This document shows positions 26,371-34,803 of a DNA stretch of 64,000 nucleotides, piece by piece. The stretch is from the NCBI RefSeq assembly GCF_014297575.1, contig NZ_CP060412.1, positions 3,162,001 to 3,226,000 of the forward strand, read 5' to 3'. The position numbers and the translations under genes are program-made. Under the pieces are notes generated by a model. That model had not been told where the DNA came from, did no database searches, and saw only the letters and a list, made by a program, of their open reading frames with translations. This DNA is from Dyella telluris (GTDB lineage Bacteria; Pseudomonadota; Gammaproteobacteria; Xanthomonadales; Rhodanobacteraceae). How positions within the stretch are numbered: position 1 is the stretch's first letter; each line of letters opens with the position of its first letter.

Positions 26371-28290
26371 ATGGAGAGGGAATCCGCAGACCGGCTGACA
26401 GTGACGCTTCCATCGCCCAAGTCGGCGGCGGAGGGCGCGTTCGTCTATCGACGACGCCGCGCCGAACGCCCGCGTGATCGCTGGCTGCGTATCATCGCGC
26501 TGTCGTGCGCGCTGCTTGTCCATCTGGTGTTCCTCTTCGGCGCCATCCTTGGGCCTGCGTACGAACTGGAAGAATCCAGCGACGAGACGCCGCCGCTGGT
26601 CGTGCGCCTGATCGAAAAGCCCAAGGAAGAACCACCGCCGCCGCCGCCGGTGCGTGGCACGCCGCCCAAGCAGGTGGGTCCGGTGCACAAGGGCAATGCG
26701 AGCAACGCGCCGCACACCGCGCGACAGAGCAGTTCGTCCACGCACACCAACAGCGAGCTCTCGCCGGTGCCGGTGCCTGCCTTGCAGACGCCCGTGGTGA
26801 CCGACGTACCCAAGTCGGAGGCACCCAAGCCGGAGATCACCGCCGCGCCGCTGCCACCGGTGACCGTGCCCAAGCCAGCGCCCGCCGAGCAGACCGAGCC
26901 CGTGCCGGCCGCACCGGAGCCGCCGCAGGTTGCCATCGAGGCGCCCGCCGTGGAGAAGCCGGTGCCGCCGAAATTCCAGCCCGAGCCGGTGCGCAAGCCC
27001 CAGGTGGAAGGCACGCAGGCGATGCCGCCGCCGGCATCGATGGCGATTACCGAGGTGCCACCGCAATCGGCACCGGTGGTGACGCCGCCGACCATTGCCA
27101 TGGAGCAGGCTGTGCCGGCGCAGACACGCCCGAGCATTGCGCCCGTACCGCGGCCGGAAGCCCCCGCGTCACCACCCGAGCCCGAGCTGCAGGCCGTGCC
27201 GTTGCCGGCACAGGCCGCACCGACGGTAAACCTGCAACCGCAGCCCACCACGGTTGCGCCGGTGGTGCCGCAGGAGCAGCCGAAGATCGAGTCGCCGGCC
27301 ATCCGTGTGGCCGAAGAGCCGCAGCTGGAAGCCGTGCCATTGCCGCCCAATCCCCAGCCTTCGCTGGAGCATCCGCAGGCCCCGCGCCTGGATGTGGTGG
27401 CGCCCAAGGCGATTGCGCTGGACAACAAGCCATCCATCGAACGCCCGCAACTGTCCGAAACGCCGGCCGAAGCCAACCCGACCAAGAGTGCGGCCAGCGC
27501 GTCGGCAGCCAACGCGTCCTCGCAGAACGCGTCCACTGCCCAGGCCAATACGGCCAGCAACGAATCGAATGCCTCCTCGAGTGAGGCAGGCCAGAGCAGC
27601 GCGCCCAATGCCACGCCGCAGGGCAGCAGCAGTGGCACGCCCGGCCAGCCCAATGGCGTGGCCCAGTCGCCGGGAGCCACCGGCGGCAAGGGACTCAATC
27701 TTTCCCTGCCGCCCGGCAAGGGCAATGGCACAACCCCGGGCGGCAGCGCCCAGGGCGATCAGCAGGGCGCCGTGGGTACCTACGTGCAGGTCAGGCCGCA
27801 CGGCAACACCGAGATCATGTCGCACGGCACGCCCAGCATCGGCTACCAGGCAACGCGCTTCGAAAAGGACTGGACGCCCGAAGGCGAAAGCTCCATCGAC
27901 ACCGCGCTACGTCACGCAGTGGAGAAGACCACGATGCGACACACCTTCAATCTGCCACGCGGCGTGCGGGTGGAATGCGTGGTGATGCCGTTGTTCCCGA
28001 TGGCCTTGTTCGGCTGCGGCGATGGCAATCCGCCGCCCAAGCCGGTGGACGACGTGGTCTACGACAAGATGAAGCTTGCGCCAACCAACCCGCTGGTGCC
28101 GACGTCTGGGCCTGTAGGCGCATCACCTGTCATGGCGACCGTGAAGCTCGATAACGCGGCCCAGTGTGCGGCGGCTCATGTTGCCGGCGGTCCGCTACCG
28201 CCGGGTTGTTCCGCCGATGTCACCACGGTCCCCACCGGGCCGGCGCGCAGCGGTACGACGTGGGTTCCAGCGAGCGACCAGTTCCACTGA
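26371..28290 (+). CDS. Long paralogue of the preceding TonB-like protein
   Basis: A 639-residue protein with the same plan as its neighbour. It has a basic cytoplasmic N-terminus with RRRRAERPRDRW, a transmembrane helix at about 39-61, then a very long Pro-rich and Ser/Asn-rich linker (65-465), long enough to cross the periplasm. The C-terminal domain from about 470 shares EIMSHGTP, ATRFEKDW, RHTFNLPRGVRVEC and four aligned Cys (about 536, 549, 599, 613) with the first protein. The gene starts 54 bases after the first one ends. Low-complexity composition in the linker is strong, so homology should be judged on the C-terminal 150 residues only. Confidence 0.8.
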   Translation: MERESADRLTVTLPSPKSAAEGAFVYRRRRAERPRDRWLRIIALSCALLVHLVFLFGAILGPAYELEESSDETPPLVVRLIEKPKEEPPPPPPVRGTPPKQVGPVHKGNASNAPHTARQSSSSTHTNSELSPVPVPALQTPVVTDVPKSEAPKPEITAAPLPPVTVPKPAPAEQTEPVPAAPEPPQVAIEAPAVEKPVPPKFQPEPVRKPQVEGTQAMPPPASMAITEVPPQSAPVVTPPTIAMEQAVPAQTRPSIAPVPRPEAPASPPEPELQAVPLPAQAAPTVNLQPQPTTVAPVVPQEQPKIESPAIRVAEEPQLEAVPLPPNPQPSLEHPQAPRLDVVAPKAIALDNKPSIERPQLSETPAEANPTKSAASASAANASSQNASTAQANTASNESNASSSEAGQSSAPNATPQGSSSGTPGQPNGVAQSPGATGGKGLNLSLPPGKGNGTTPGGSAQGDQQGAVGTYVQVRPHGNTEIMSHGTPSIGYQATRFEKDWTPEGESSIDTALRHAVEKTTMRHTFNLPRGVRVECVVMPLFPMALFGCGDGNPPPKPVDDVVYDKMKLAPTNPLVPTSGPVGASPVMATVKLDNAAQCAAAHVAGGPLPPGCSADVTTVPTGPARSGTTWVPASDQFH

Positions 28291-28410
28291 CTGATCGGGA
28301 CACGCGCCCAGCTCAGGTAAATCATCGCGCCAGGGCCTCGGCAAGAGGTATCGGTGCGATGAGTCCGCGCACCTGCAAGCTAGGCACCTTCGATTGCCTC
28401 GGTGCCGCTC

Positions 28411-28845
28411 ATGAAACGTCTTCTGCTTGCCTCCCTGTGGCTCGCCTGCGTCGTGGCCATGCCCGCCGCGCATGCCGCCGATGAACTGGACTGCAAGCTG
28501 CATTTCGAGTTGAGCAGCTGGTCGCTGATCTACAAGCACGTCAGCGGCAAAGGCACCGTTACCTGCAACAACGGTCAGTCCATGAAGGTGAAGCTGGACG
28601 CCAACGGCGGTGGCCTTTCCGTAGGCAGTTCGCGCATCGACGATGGCACGGGCGAGTTCACCTCGCTGCATTCGATTTCCGAGATACCGGGCACGTATGC
28701 CGACGTGAATGCCAACACGGCGATCAAGGCCGGCAACGCACAAGTGCTGACCAAGGGCGTGGTGTCGCTGGCGATTGCCGGCGTGGGTCATGGCTTCGAG
28801 ATGGGCGTCACACTGGGCGAGCTCACCATCACCCAGGACAACTAG
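28411..28845 (+). CDS. Small exported protein, DUF1134/EipA-like
   Basis: A 144-residue protein with a signal peptide cleaved after AHA (about residue 22). The mature part is a small beta-rich domain with CKLHFELSSWSLIYKHVSGKG, GGGLSVGSSRIDDG and NAQVLTKGVVSLAIAGVGHG. The pattern resembles the DUF1134 family, to which the Brucella envelope protein EipA belongs, but this is from memory and moderate. Two Cys (in DELDCK and VTCNN) could pair in the periplasm. The gene follows the TonB-like pair by 120 bases on the same strand. Confidence 0.7.
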   Translation: MKRLLLASLWLACVVAMPAAHAADELDCKLHFELSSWSLIYKHVSGKGTVTCNNGQSMKVKLDANGGGLSVGSSRIDDGTGEFTSLHSISEIPGTYADVNANTAIKAGNAQVLTKGVVSLAIAGVGHGFEMGVTLGELTITQDN

Positions 28846-28871
28846 TTCGCCATGCGAGGCGCGGGTGCTGG

Positions 28872-28889
28872 CTAGGTATATGTACCTAG
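28872..28889. promoter_or_regulatory. Perfect palindrome, candidate operator
   Basis: CTAGGTA - TATG - TACCTAG, an 18-bp site with a perfect 7-bp inverted repeat, lies in an intergenic region 125 bases before the large exported-protein gene. CTAG is generally rare in such genomes, which makes two in one site notable. No regulator gene is adjacent. Confidence 0.4.
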
Positions 28890-29013
28890 TCACCCTTCGA
28901 AGATTTGCGCTACCGGCCTGGTCTGGCGCGCTGCATGCTCGCACGCGTCACTGCGGCAGCAGCAGGTGGCGTCTCCTGTGGCGCCAAAGATGTTCTTTCT
29001 CCGTGAGGTTTCT

Positions 29014-31590
29014 ATGCGTGTAGTTGGCTGGTCCTGTCTGGTGCTCGCTCTTGGCCTGGTGATGAATGATCCCGGCCGCGCCCAGCAACATGATGTCCCT
29101 ACCGCAGCTGCATCGACGCAAGGCACCATGGACTCCCGTGCGTGGCCTCACAGCTTCGATGTCGATGGCACCCACCTGGTGCTCCATCATCCCCAACTGG
29201 AAAGCTGGAGCGGCAACCAGCTCAAGGGTCGGCTCGCCGTTGCCGTGAAGACCGGCACGCAGACCGGCAGTGACGGCAAGTCGCACGATGTGCTGGCTTA
29301 TGGCGTGGCCTGGTTCTCGGCCCGCACCGTCACCGAAAAGGCCTTGCGCCAGGTGTCGCTGTCCAACATCACCATCGAGCGCGTGTCGTTTCCGACGGCC
29401 ACGGCAGACCAGGCGAGGTACCAGTCGCTGCTGCAGAAGGTCGCAGGCCGCGGTACGCAGCTGGCCGACCTGGACACCATGGAAGCCTCACTGGCGATCC
29501 ATCAGGCCCAGAGCGAAGTGAAAAGCGTGGCGGTGCGCAACGATCCGCCAGAGATCATCTTCTCGTTCAAGCCGGCGCTGCTGGTGTTGATCGATGGCAC
29601 GCCGGCGGTGCGCCCCACCGGCAAGGGAAGCGTGGGACGCATCGTCAACACGCGCTCGTTGCTGCTGCAGGACGGCGGCCAGTACTACATGCTGCTTGCC
29701 AGCCACTGGGTGAAGGCGCCGTCCCTCGACGGTCCCTGGGCGGCCTTGAAGTCACCGCCCTCATCCGTGCTGCAGGCGGCGGAGGCGGCGGAGAAGGCCG
29801 GGCAGGTCGACACGCTCGACAATCCGTCCGACACGCTCAAGCAGATCCTTGCCTCGGGCCAGCTGCCGGGCATCGTGGTGCGCACGCAGCCGTCCGAGCT
29901 GATCGTGATCAACGGCGACCCGCAATTCGAGGCCATTCCCGGTTCGCAGCTGGCCTACGTGGTCAACACGCCGTCTGATGTCTTCATCGATCAGTCGCAG
30001 GATTCGATGTGGTACGTGCTGATTTCGGGGCGCTGGTTCACCGCCGCTTCCACGAATGGCCCGTGGCGTTATGTGCCGGGCAAGGATCTGCCGGCCGACT
30101 TCGCCAGGATTCCGTCCGACAGCCCCAAGAGTGCCGTGCTCGCTTCCATTCCGGGAACGCCGGAAGCACGGGAATCGCTGATCGCCAACAGCGTCCCGCA
30201 GACCGCGACTGTCAACGCGCAAACCACCCAGTTGCACCTGACCTATGACGGTCCGCCGCAGTTCAAGCCGATCGACGGCACCTCGCTGTCGTACGCCTGG
30301 AACACGCCGGTGCCGGTGATCCGCGTCGGCCCCGATGCCTACTACGCCGTGCAGAACGGCGTGTGGTTCACCGCGGCCAACGCCAACGGGCCCTGGTCCG
30401 TGGCGGTTGAAGTGCCGGCGGTGATCTATTCGATTCCGCCGAGTTCATCGCTGCATTACGTCACCTACGTCTACGTCTACGGTCACTCCGATGACCAGGT
30501 CTACGTGGGTTACTCGCCGGGTTACTACGGAACGGTGAGCAGCGACGGCGTGGTGGTCTACGGCACCGGCTATGCCTGCAGTCCCTGGGTGGGCGACGTG
30601 TGGTACGGCTGCCCGGCAACCTATGGTTTCGACGTGTCTTTCGGCTGGACGCCATGGGCGGGCTGGGCGTTCGGTTTTGCCTGGGGTGCCGCGTGGTCGT
30701 CGGCATGGTACGGGCCCTGGTGGGGCCCCTGGGGTTACTGGAACGGTGGCTACTATCCGGGCTATTGGGGTGGCGCCATCTCGGCGGCGAATGTTTACGG
30801 ACGCTGGGGCAACAGTGTGGTGGCAGGACGTGGCGTGGCATGGTCCAACCCGTGGACAGGCAATTACGGCAGGGCGGGTCGCGGCGCTTACTACAACACC
30901 GCCACGGGTGGGCATGGCCGCGGTTACGCGGGCTGGAACACCAATGCCTACACCGGAGTGACCTCCGGCCACGCGGGCGGCATCCGCTACAACCCGCAGA
31001 CCGGGCGCGCCGTTGCCGGTCATGGTGGCGCGGCGGTCAATCCGTACACGGGCAACGCCGTGGCGGGTGGCGAGCACACCGTGGTGAACACCAACACCGG
31101 ACGCGTCACGCAGGCTGGCGGCGTGGCCGGTCGTACCAACGAAGGCGCCGGTGCGGCCGGGGCATTCAATACGCAGGGAGCGGGTGGCGATGCACGCGGC
31201 GCAGGCTACGTGAACTACAACCGCGATACCGGTGAGGTGAACCACGGAGGCGTGGTCCAAGTGAACGACCACGTGTATGCCGGCCACGATGGCAACGTCT
31301 ATCAGTACACCGATGGGCAGGGATGGCAGAAGGCCGACACCAGCGGCAACTTCAATCGCGTGTCCGGCCCGGACAGCGAAGCAACAGAGCAGGACCGCAT
31401 GGCCCGCGACCGTAGTGCCTCCGGTGCGTCATTCAACGGTGCGGACCGTCCCGAGCAACGGCCGCAGTTCGATCGCAGCAACTACGACAACCGGTTCCAC
31501 GGAAACATGGGTGGCTTCCGGCCCTCGTTCGGCGGCGGTCGCTTCGGTGGCGGTGGTGGCTTCCGTGGGGGCGGCGGGTTCCGGCGCTAG
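29014..31590 (+). CDS. Large exported protein with three internal repeats and a Gly/Tyr/Trp-rich tail
   Basis: An 858-residue secreted protein. The signal peptide ends near AQ (residue 24). Three related segments at about 190-242, 291-350 and 406-461 each run G-x-P-x-x-x-x-I/P-x-G, then N-T, then an aromatic pair and W-x-x-A, ending in GPW. They look like a tandem beta-domain. From about 480 the chain becomes Tyr/Gly/Trp-rich, with a hydrophobic WAFGFAWGAAW stretch around 560-600, then repeats of the type NPxTGxAVAGHGG, and ends in GGG(R/F) repeats. Similar proteins have been annotated as carbohydrate-binding in Burkholderia and Xanthomonas; that label is unproven. The start at 29014 follows a GAGG site. 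Confidence 0.82.
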   Translation: MRVVGWSCLVLALGLVMNDPGRAQQHDVPTAAASTQGTMDSRAWPHSFDVDGTHLVLHHPQLESWSGNQLKGRLAVAVKTGTQTGSDGKSHDVLAYGVAWFSARTVTEKALRQVSLSNITIERVSFPTATADQARYQSLLQKVAGRGTQLADLDTMEASLAIHQAQSEVKSVAVRNDPPEIIFSFKPALLVLIDGTPAVRPTGKGSVGRIVNTRSLLLQDGGQYYMLLASHWVKAPSLDGPWAALKSPPSSVLQAAEAAEKAGQVDTLDNPSDTLKQILASGQLPGIVVRTQPSELIVINGDPQFEAIPGSQLAYVVNTPSDVFIDQSQDSMWYVLISGRWFTAASTNGPWRYVPGKDLPADFARIPSDSPKSAVLASIPGTPEARESLIANSVPQTATVNAQTTQLHLTYDGPPQFKPIDGTSLSYAWNTPVPVIRVGPDAYYAVQNGVWFTAANANGPWSVAVEVPAVIYSIPPSSSLHYVTYVYVYGHSDDQVYVGYSPGYYGTVSSDGVVVYGTGYACSPWVGDVWYGCPATYGFDVSFGWTPWAGWAFGFAWGAAWSSAWYGPWWGPWGYWNGGYYPGYWGGAISAANVYGRWGNSVVAGRGVAWSNPWTGNYGRAGRGAYYNTATGGHGRGYAGWNTNAYTGVTSGHAGGIRYNPQTGRAVAGHGGAAVNPYTGNAVAGGEHTVVNTNTGRVTQAGGVAGRTNEGAGAAGAFNTQGAGGDARGAGYVNYNRDTGEVNHGGVVQVNDHVYAGHDGNVYQYTDGQGWQKADTSGNFNRVSGPDSEATEQDRMARDRSASGASFNGADRPEQRPQFDRSNYDNRFHGNMGGFRPSFGGGRFGGGGGFRGGGGFRR

Positions 31591-31600
31591 GCCGGAACCC
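31576..31600. terminator. Hairpin enclosing the stop codon of the exported-protein gene
   Basis: GGGTTCCGGC - GCTAG - GCCGGAACCC is a perfect 10-bp stem whose loop carries the TAG stop of the plus-strand gene. Confidence 0.6.
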
Positions 31601-31606
31601 ACTGGC

Positions 31607-31633
31607 GGCATCCTGTGATCAGCGCAGGATGCC
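31607..31633. terminator. Hairpin enclosing the stop codon of the convergent lipoprotein gene
   Basis: GGCATCCTG pairs perfectly with CAGGATGCC; the loop contains the TGA of the minus-strand gene. It stands directly beside the hairpin at 31576-31600, so each convergent gene ends in its own structure. Confidence 0.55.
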
Positions 31634-32200
31634 GTCGGCCTTCAGCTTGGGAATCAGCGTCTGCGCCAGTTCCGTGGTGGCCTTGGGAACGTTGTTGCGG
31701 CCGATGCCCTGCGTGGTGACTGTCCACACCAGCTTCTCTGAACGCGCATCCCATACGCTGGTTTCCAGCGTGATCACGTCGTACTGCTGCACATCGGGCG
31801 TGGCTGCCCATGCGCCGCCGTACCAGCCGTAGAAGCCGCCGTACATGGGGCCGCTCGGCGTGACGCTGACCTTCTGCTCGACGCGCTGCACGCGCGTGAC
31901 CAGTACCGCCTGGGCGCCGCTGGATTTCACCAGGTCACGCAGTCGCACCGCGCCGGTGGTGCCGGCAGGGATCTGCGTATAGCTCGGTGACGCCTGCACA
32001 CCTGCAGCCTGCAGCTGCTGCGAGAACGTGTCTTCGAAGATATGGCGCATGGTGTCGCTGCGCGAAATACCCACTACCACGACGTTGGACGCCGGCGGTC
32101 CCGGCCAGGACGGATCGCGCCATTGGTTGGTGACACTGACGTTGGAACACGCGCACAGCACGAGACCGGCTGCGAGGGCGAACAGACGCAACGCTTTCAT
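31619..32200 (-). CDS. DUF4136-like lipoprotein
   Basis: A 193-residue exported lipoprotein. The lipobox LCAC puts the modified Cys at about residue 18. The mature domain, with NVVVVGISRSDTMRHIFEDTFSQQLQAAGVQA and a central Gly/Tyr segment YGGFYGWYGG, resembles the small alpha/beta domain of DUF4136 and related GNA1162-like lipoproteins. The frame continues far upstream through the patatin gene, but the ATG at 32200 with GGGAG upstream is clearly the start. It lies 101 bases downstream of the patatin-barrel gene and is probably co-transcribed with it. Confidence 0.78.
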   Translation of the reverse strand: MKALRLFALAAGLVLCACSNVSVTNQWRDPSWPGPPASNVVVVGISRSDTMRHIFEDTFSQQLQAAGVQASPSYTQIPAGTTGAVRLRDLVKSSGAQAVLVTRVQRVEQKVSVTPSGPMYGGFYGWYGGAWAATPDVQQYDVITLETSVWDARSEKLVWTVTTQGIGRNNVPKATTELAQTLIPKLKADGILR

Positions 32201-32221
32201 GGCGATGGCTCCCTGGGGTTG

Positions 32222-32240
32222 GCCCACCCGAAGGGTGGGC
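32222..32240. other. Intercistronic hairpin
   Basis: GCCCACCC - GAA - GGGTGGGC between the patatin-barrel gene and the lipoprotein gene; no T-tract. It could modulate how much transcript reaches the lipoprotein gene. Confidence 0.45.
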
Positions 32241-32301
32241 GGCAACCCGATTGTGCGGTGGCGATCGTGCAGAGTTCGCGATAACCGCCGGCCGTCACCC
32301 C

Positions 32302-34554
32302 TCAGGGCGACGGCCGCAGCAGCGAGCCGAAGGTCAGGTAGACCGAGTTGTGGCCGCCCTCGGCGTAGCCGTAGCCAAGGAACAGCGGCCCCAGCGGCGT
32401 CTGCACGCCCAGGAACAGGCTGCCCGCATAGATCAGCGAATCGAATCGCACCTGGCTCTTGCTCTGCCAGGTGTTGCCCGCTTCCAGGCTGGCACCGATG
32501 AAAATGGGCGTGGAGAAGACCGCATCCATCTTGCCGGTGCGCCGGTACACCACCGCCCGGCCCAGGAAGGACTGATCGCCATGCAGGGAACGCTCCGGGT
32601 ACCCCGACAGGTTGAGGAACCCGCCCAGGAAGCTCTGCGCCTCGAAGAACTGGTCCATCTGCTTGTCGTGGCTCAGCGCGCTGCTGGCCCACATGCCCAG
32701 CAGCAGGTGGTAGCGCGTCTGGGCCAGTCCGAAGTCGGGTACCCAGTCGGCTTTCAGCTGCGCCACGTCGCCGGTCTGGTTGGCGCCCAGCCAGGGGCGG
32801 TACATGTTGTAGGTCAGGCTGGCACGCGCGCCCTTGGAGGGAAACTGCGCATCGTCCAGGGTGTCCCAGTCCACGCCAAACTTGAGCTGGCTGTAGTTCT
32901 GCGTCTCGTTGAAGAAATCTTCCGGATTGCCGATGCGCAGATCGCCCTTGTCGCTTCCGCGCGTATAGCTGGTCAGCACGCGCCAGTACGGCAGCGGCGA
33001 CCAGCCGCCTTCGAGCCCCAGGTAGCTGCGTTTGACCCGGTACTCGGCCAGCTGTTTGTCGCCGTCTTCCGTGAAGACCGGGAAGTCTTCGTTGCGCAGC
33101 AGGCCAAACGGCATGATGTAGGTGGATGCGCCTTGTCCCCACGGCTGATAGAACTCCGTGGCGAGGCCGCCGATACGGCCTGCCCATGCGGTGCTGCGCC
33201 ACTCTGCGCCGAGCCGGTTGATGTTGGTGGCGGTGACTTCGCCAGAGATCAGGTATTCGCTGCGGCCGGCAAAATCGTCGTCCAACTGGAAGCCCAGCTT
33301 GCCGTACACCGGCCCCCAGGGCTTGTCGCGCGGGATGATCAGCAGGCCCCGCTGGTTCTCCTGCTGTTGCAGCCGGTAGTCGATCTGCTGGTAGTTGCCC
33401 TGGCCGTAGATGCTGCCGATCTGCGACTCGAGCTTGGTGGCGTCGAAGGTCTTGCCTACATCCTTGGCGAGTCGCTCTTCCACGTAAGGCGCGGTTTGCG
33501 TATGGCTGGCGTCGACCTTGAGGAAGGCCACCAGCGCCGGATCGAACGTGCGTTGCCGGTGTTGGGCGACAAAGGCGTTCCATTCGTCCGGTCCCACGGC
33601 CAGGGCGCGCAGGCGCGGCAGTGCGGCTTCCGCCGCGGCCTTGCCGATGGCGATGGCCTCGGCGCCGCGATTGAACTCGGAAGCACTCATGTCGCCCAGT
33701 GCCGGCGTGATGAGGATGTCGTTCGGCCCCAGCGTGCTGAGCTGGCGCTGGGTTTTCTCCTCCATCAGCGCGCTCACCATCTGGTTGAGCACGGCCACGG
33801 GGTTGCTCAGCTCTTCGCGGTGGGCCAGGGGAGAGCCCACGTTCACCACGATCAGCTGCGTCGCGCCCATGTTGCGCGCGACGTCCATGGGCACGTTGTC
33901 CATCAGGCCGCCGTCGACCAGCAGCAGGTCGTCGACATTGGTGGGTGCGAACGCGCCGGGCACGGACATGCTGGAGCGGATCGACAGCGCCAGGTCCCCC
34001 GAACCGAATACCACCGGCTTGCCGGCCACGATGTCGGTGGCGACGGCGCGGAATGGAATCGGCAACTGGTCGAAATCGTGCACATCCCAGGTGGAAATCA
34101 GCAGGCGGCGCAACAGCAGCAGAAGCTTCTGGCCCTGCACCACGCCGGCAGGCGTGATGATGCGGCCGTTCTTGTAGCCCACTTCGAAATTGAGCAGGTA
34201 GCGATAGTCCGCATCCTTGCGGCGCATCGGCAGTTCGATGCGTGCCGGGTTGTCCGAGAACAGGTCGCTCCAGTCCAGCGTGCTGATGATCTTGTCCATC
34301 TCCTGCGATGAGTAACCCGCCGCGTACATGCCGCCGACGATGGAACCCATGCTGGTACCCGATACGCGGCAGATGGGAATGTGCTCACGCTCGAGCACTT
34401 CGAGCACGCCGATGTGTGCCGCGCCACGCGCGCCACCGCCGCCAAGCACGAGGCCGATGCATCGACCGGATGAAGGAGTGGGCGCCGATTGCCCGAAGGA
34501 AGGCATCGCCGCAAACAGGCACAGCATGGCGATCACTGCTAGCCGACAGCGCAT
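32302..34554 (-). CDS. Patatin-like phospholipase with outer-membrane beta-barrel (type Vd-like)
   Basis: A 750-residue protein. It has a signal peptide (to about 22), then a patatin domain with oxyanion loop GGGGARG (38-44), nucleophile GTSMG (Ser68) and catalytic Asp in VDGGLMDN. A POTRA-like linker (about 315-400) and a C-terminal BamA-like 16-strand barrel follow, ending in a short beta-strand. This is the layout of PlpD-type (type Vd) autotransporters, in which the barrel displays or releases the lipase. The ATG at 34554 has GAGGGG six bases upstream; a GTG two codons earlier is less likely. The lipoprotein gene lies downstream on the same strand. Confidence 0.9.
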   Translation of the reverse strand: MRCRLAVIAMLCLFAAMPSFGQSAPTPSSGRCIGLVLGGGGARGAAHIGVLEVLEREHIPICRVSGTSMGSIVGGMYAAGYSSQEMDKIISTLDWSDLFSDNPARIELPMRRKDADYRYLLNFEVGYKNGRIITPAGVVQGQKLLLLLRRLLISTWDVHDFDQLPIPFRAVATDIVAGKPVVFGSGDLALSIRSSMSVPGAFAPTNVDDLLLVDGGLMDNVPMDVARNMGATQLIVVNVGSPLAHREELSNPVAVLNQMVSALMEEKTQRQLSTLGPNDILITPALGDMSASEFNRGAEAIAIGKAAAEAALPRLRALAVGPDEWNAFVAQHRQRTFDPALVAFLKVDASHTQTAPYVEERLAKDVGKTFDATKLESQIGSIYGQGNYQQIDYRLQQQENQRGLLIIPRDKPWGPVYGKLGFQLDDDFAGRSEYLISGEVTATNINRLGAEWRSTAWAGRIGGLATEFYQPWGQGASTYIMPFGLLRNEDFPVFTEDGDKQLAEYRVKRSYLGLEGGWSPLPYWRVLTSYTRGSDKGDLRIGNPEDFFNETQNYSQLKFGVDWDTLDDAQFPSKGARASLTYNMYRPWLGANQTGDVAQLKADWVPDFGLAQTRYHLLLGMWASSALSHDKQMDQFFEAQSFLGGFLNLSGYPERSLHGDQSFLGRAVVYRRTGKMDAVFSTPIFIGASLEAGNTWQSKSQVRFDSLIYAGSLFLGVQTPLGPLFLGYGYAEGGHNSVYLTFGSLLRPSP

Positions 34555-34776
34555 TACCACCCCTCGAAGATAGAAAAACGGTATTGCCCGGATGACACCG
34601 GGTTCAGAGCATCGTAAGGCAGGATACTGATCTGCGCGTCCGTGAAATTACTCAAGTGGGGCAGGCTTTTTACGCAGCTCGCCCGTACACGGTTTTGTCA
34701 CAAAGCTGTCTGTCGGATGGATGTCCGCAATGCGCGCGCGAGGTGCGTGCGTTTCAGAATGGCATGCGTTTCAAAT

Positions 34777-34803
34777 GAAACGGGGCCGTTGCGGCCCCGT
34801 TTG
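34777..34803. terminator. Terminator of the molybdenum hydroxylase genes
   Basis: AAACGGGGCC - GTTGC - GGCCCCGTTT, directly next to the TAA stop of the minus-strand hydroxylase gene. The A and T runs are short. Confidence 0.75.

Noticed and set aside
26445..27731. 428-codon minus-strand Gly/Ser/Thr/Cys-rich ORF
   Set aside because: It mirrors the proline-rich linker of the TonB-like gene; the low complexity comes from the opposite strand.
25195..28290. Annotation of the two proline-rich proteins as TonB
   Set aside because: Topology is TonB-like, but the C-terminal domain has no TonB signature that I recognise, and no ExbB/ExbD genes are near.
31619..33583. 654-codon minus-strand reading frame
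   Set aside because: The true lipoprotein begins at 32200; the upstream part is an alternate frame of the patatin-barrel gene.
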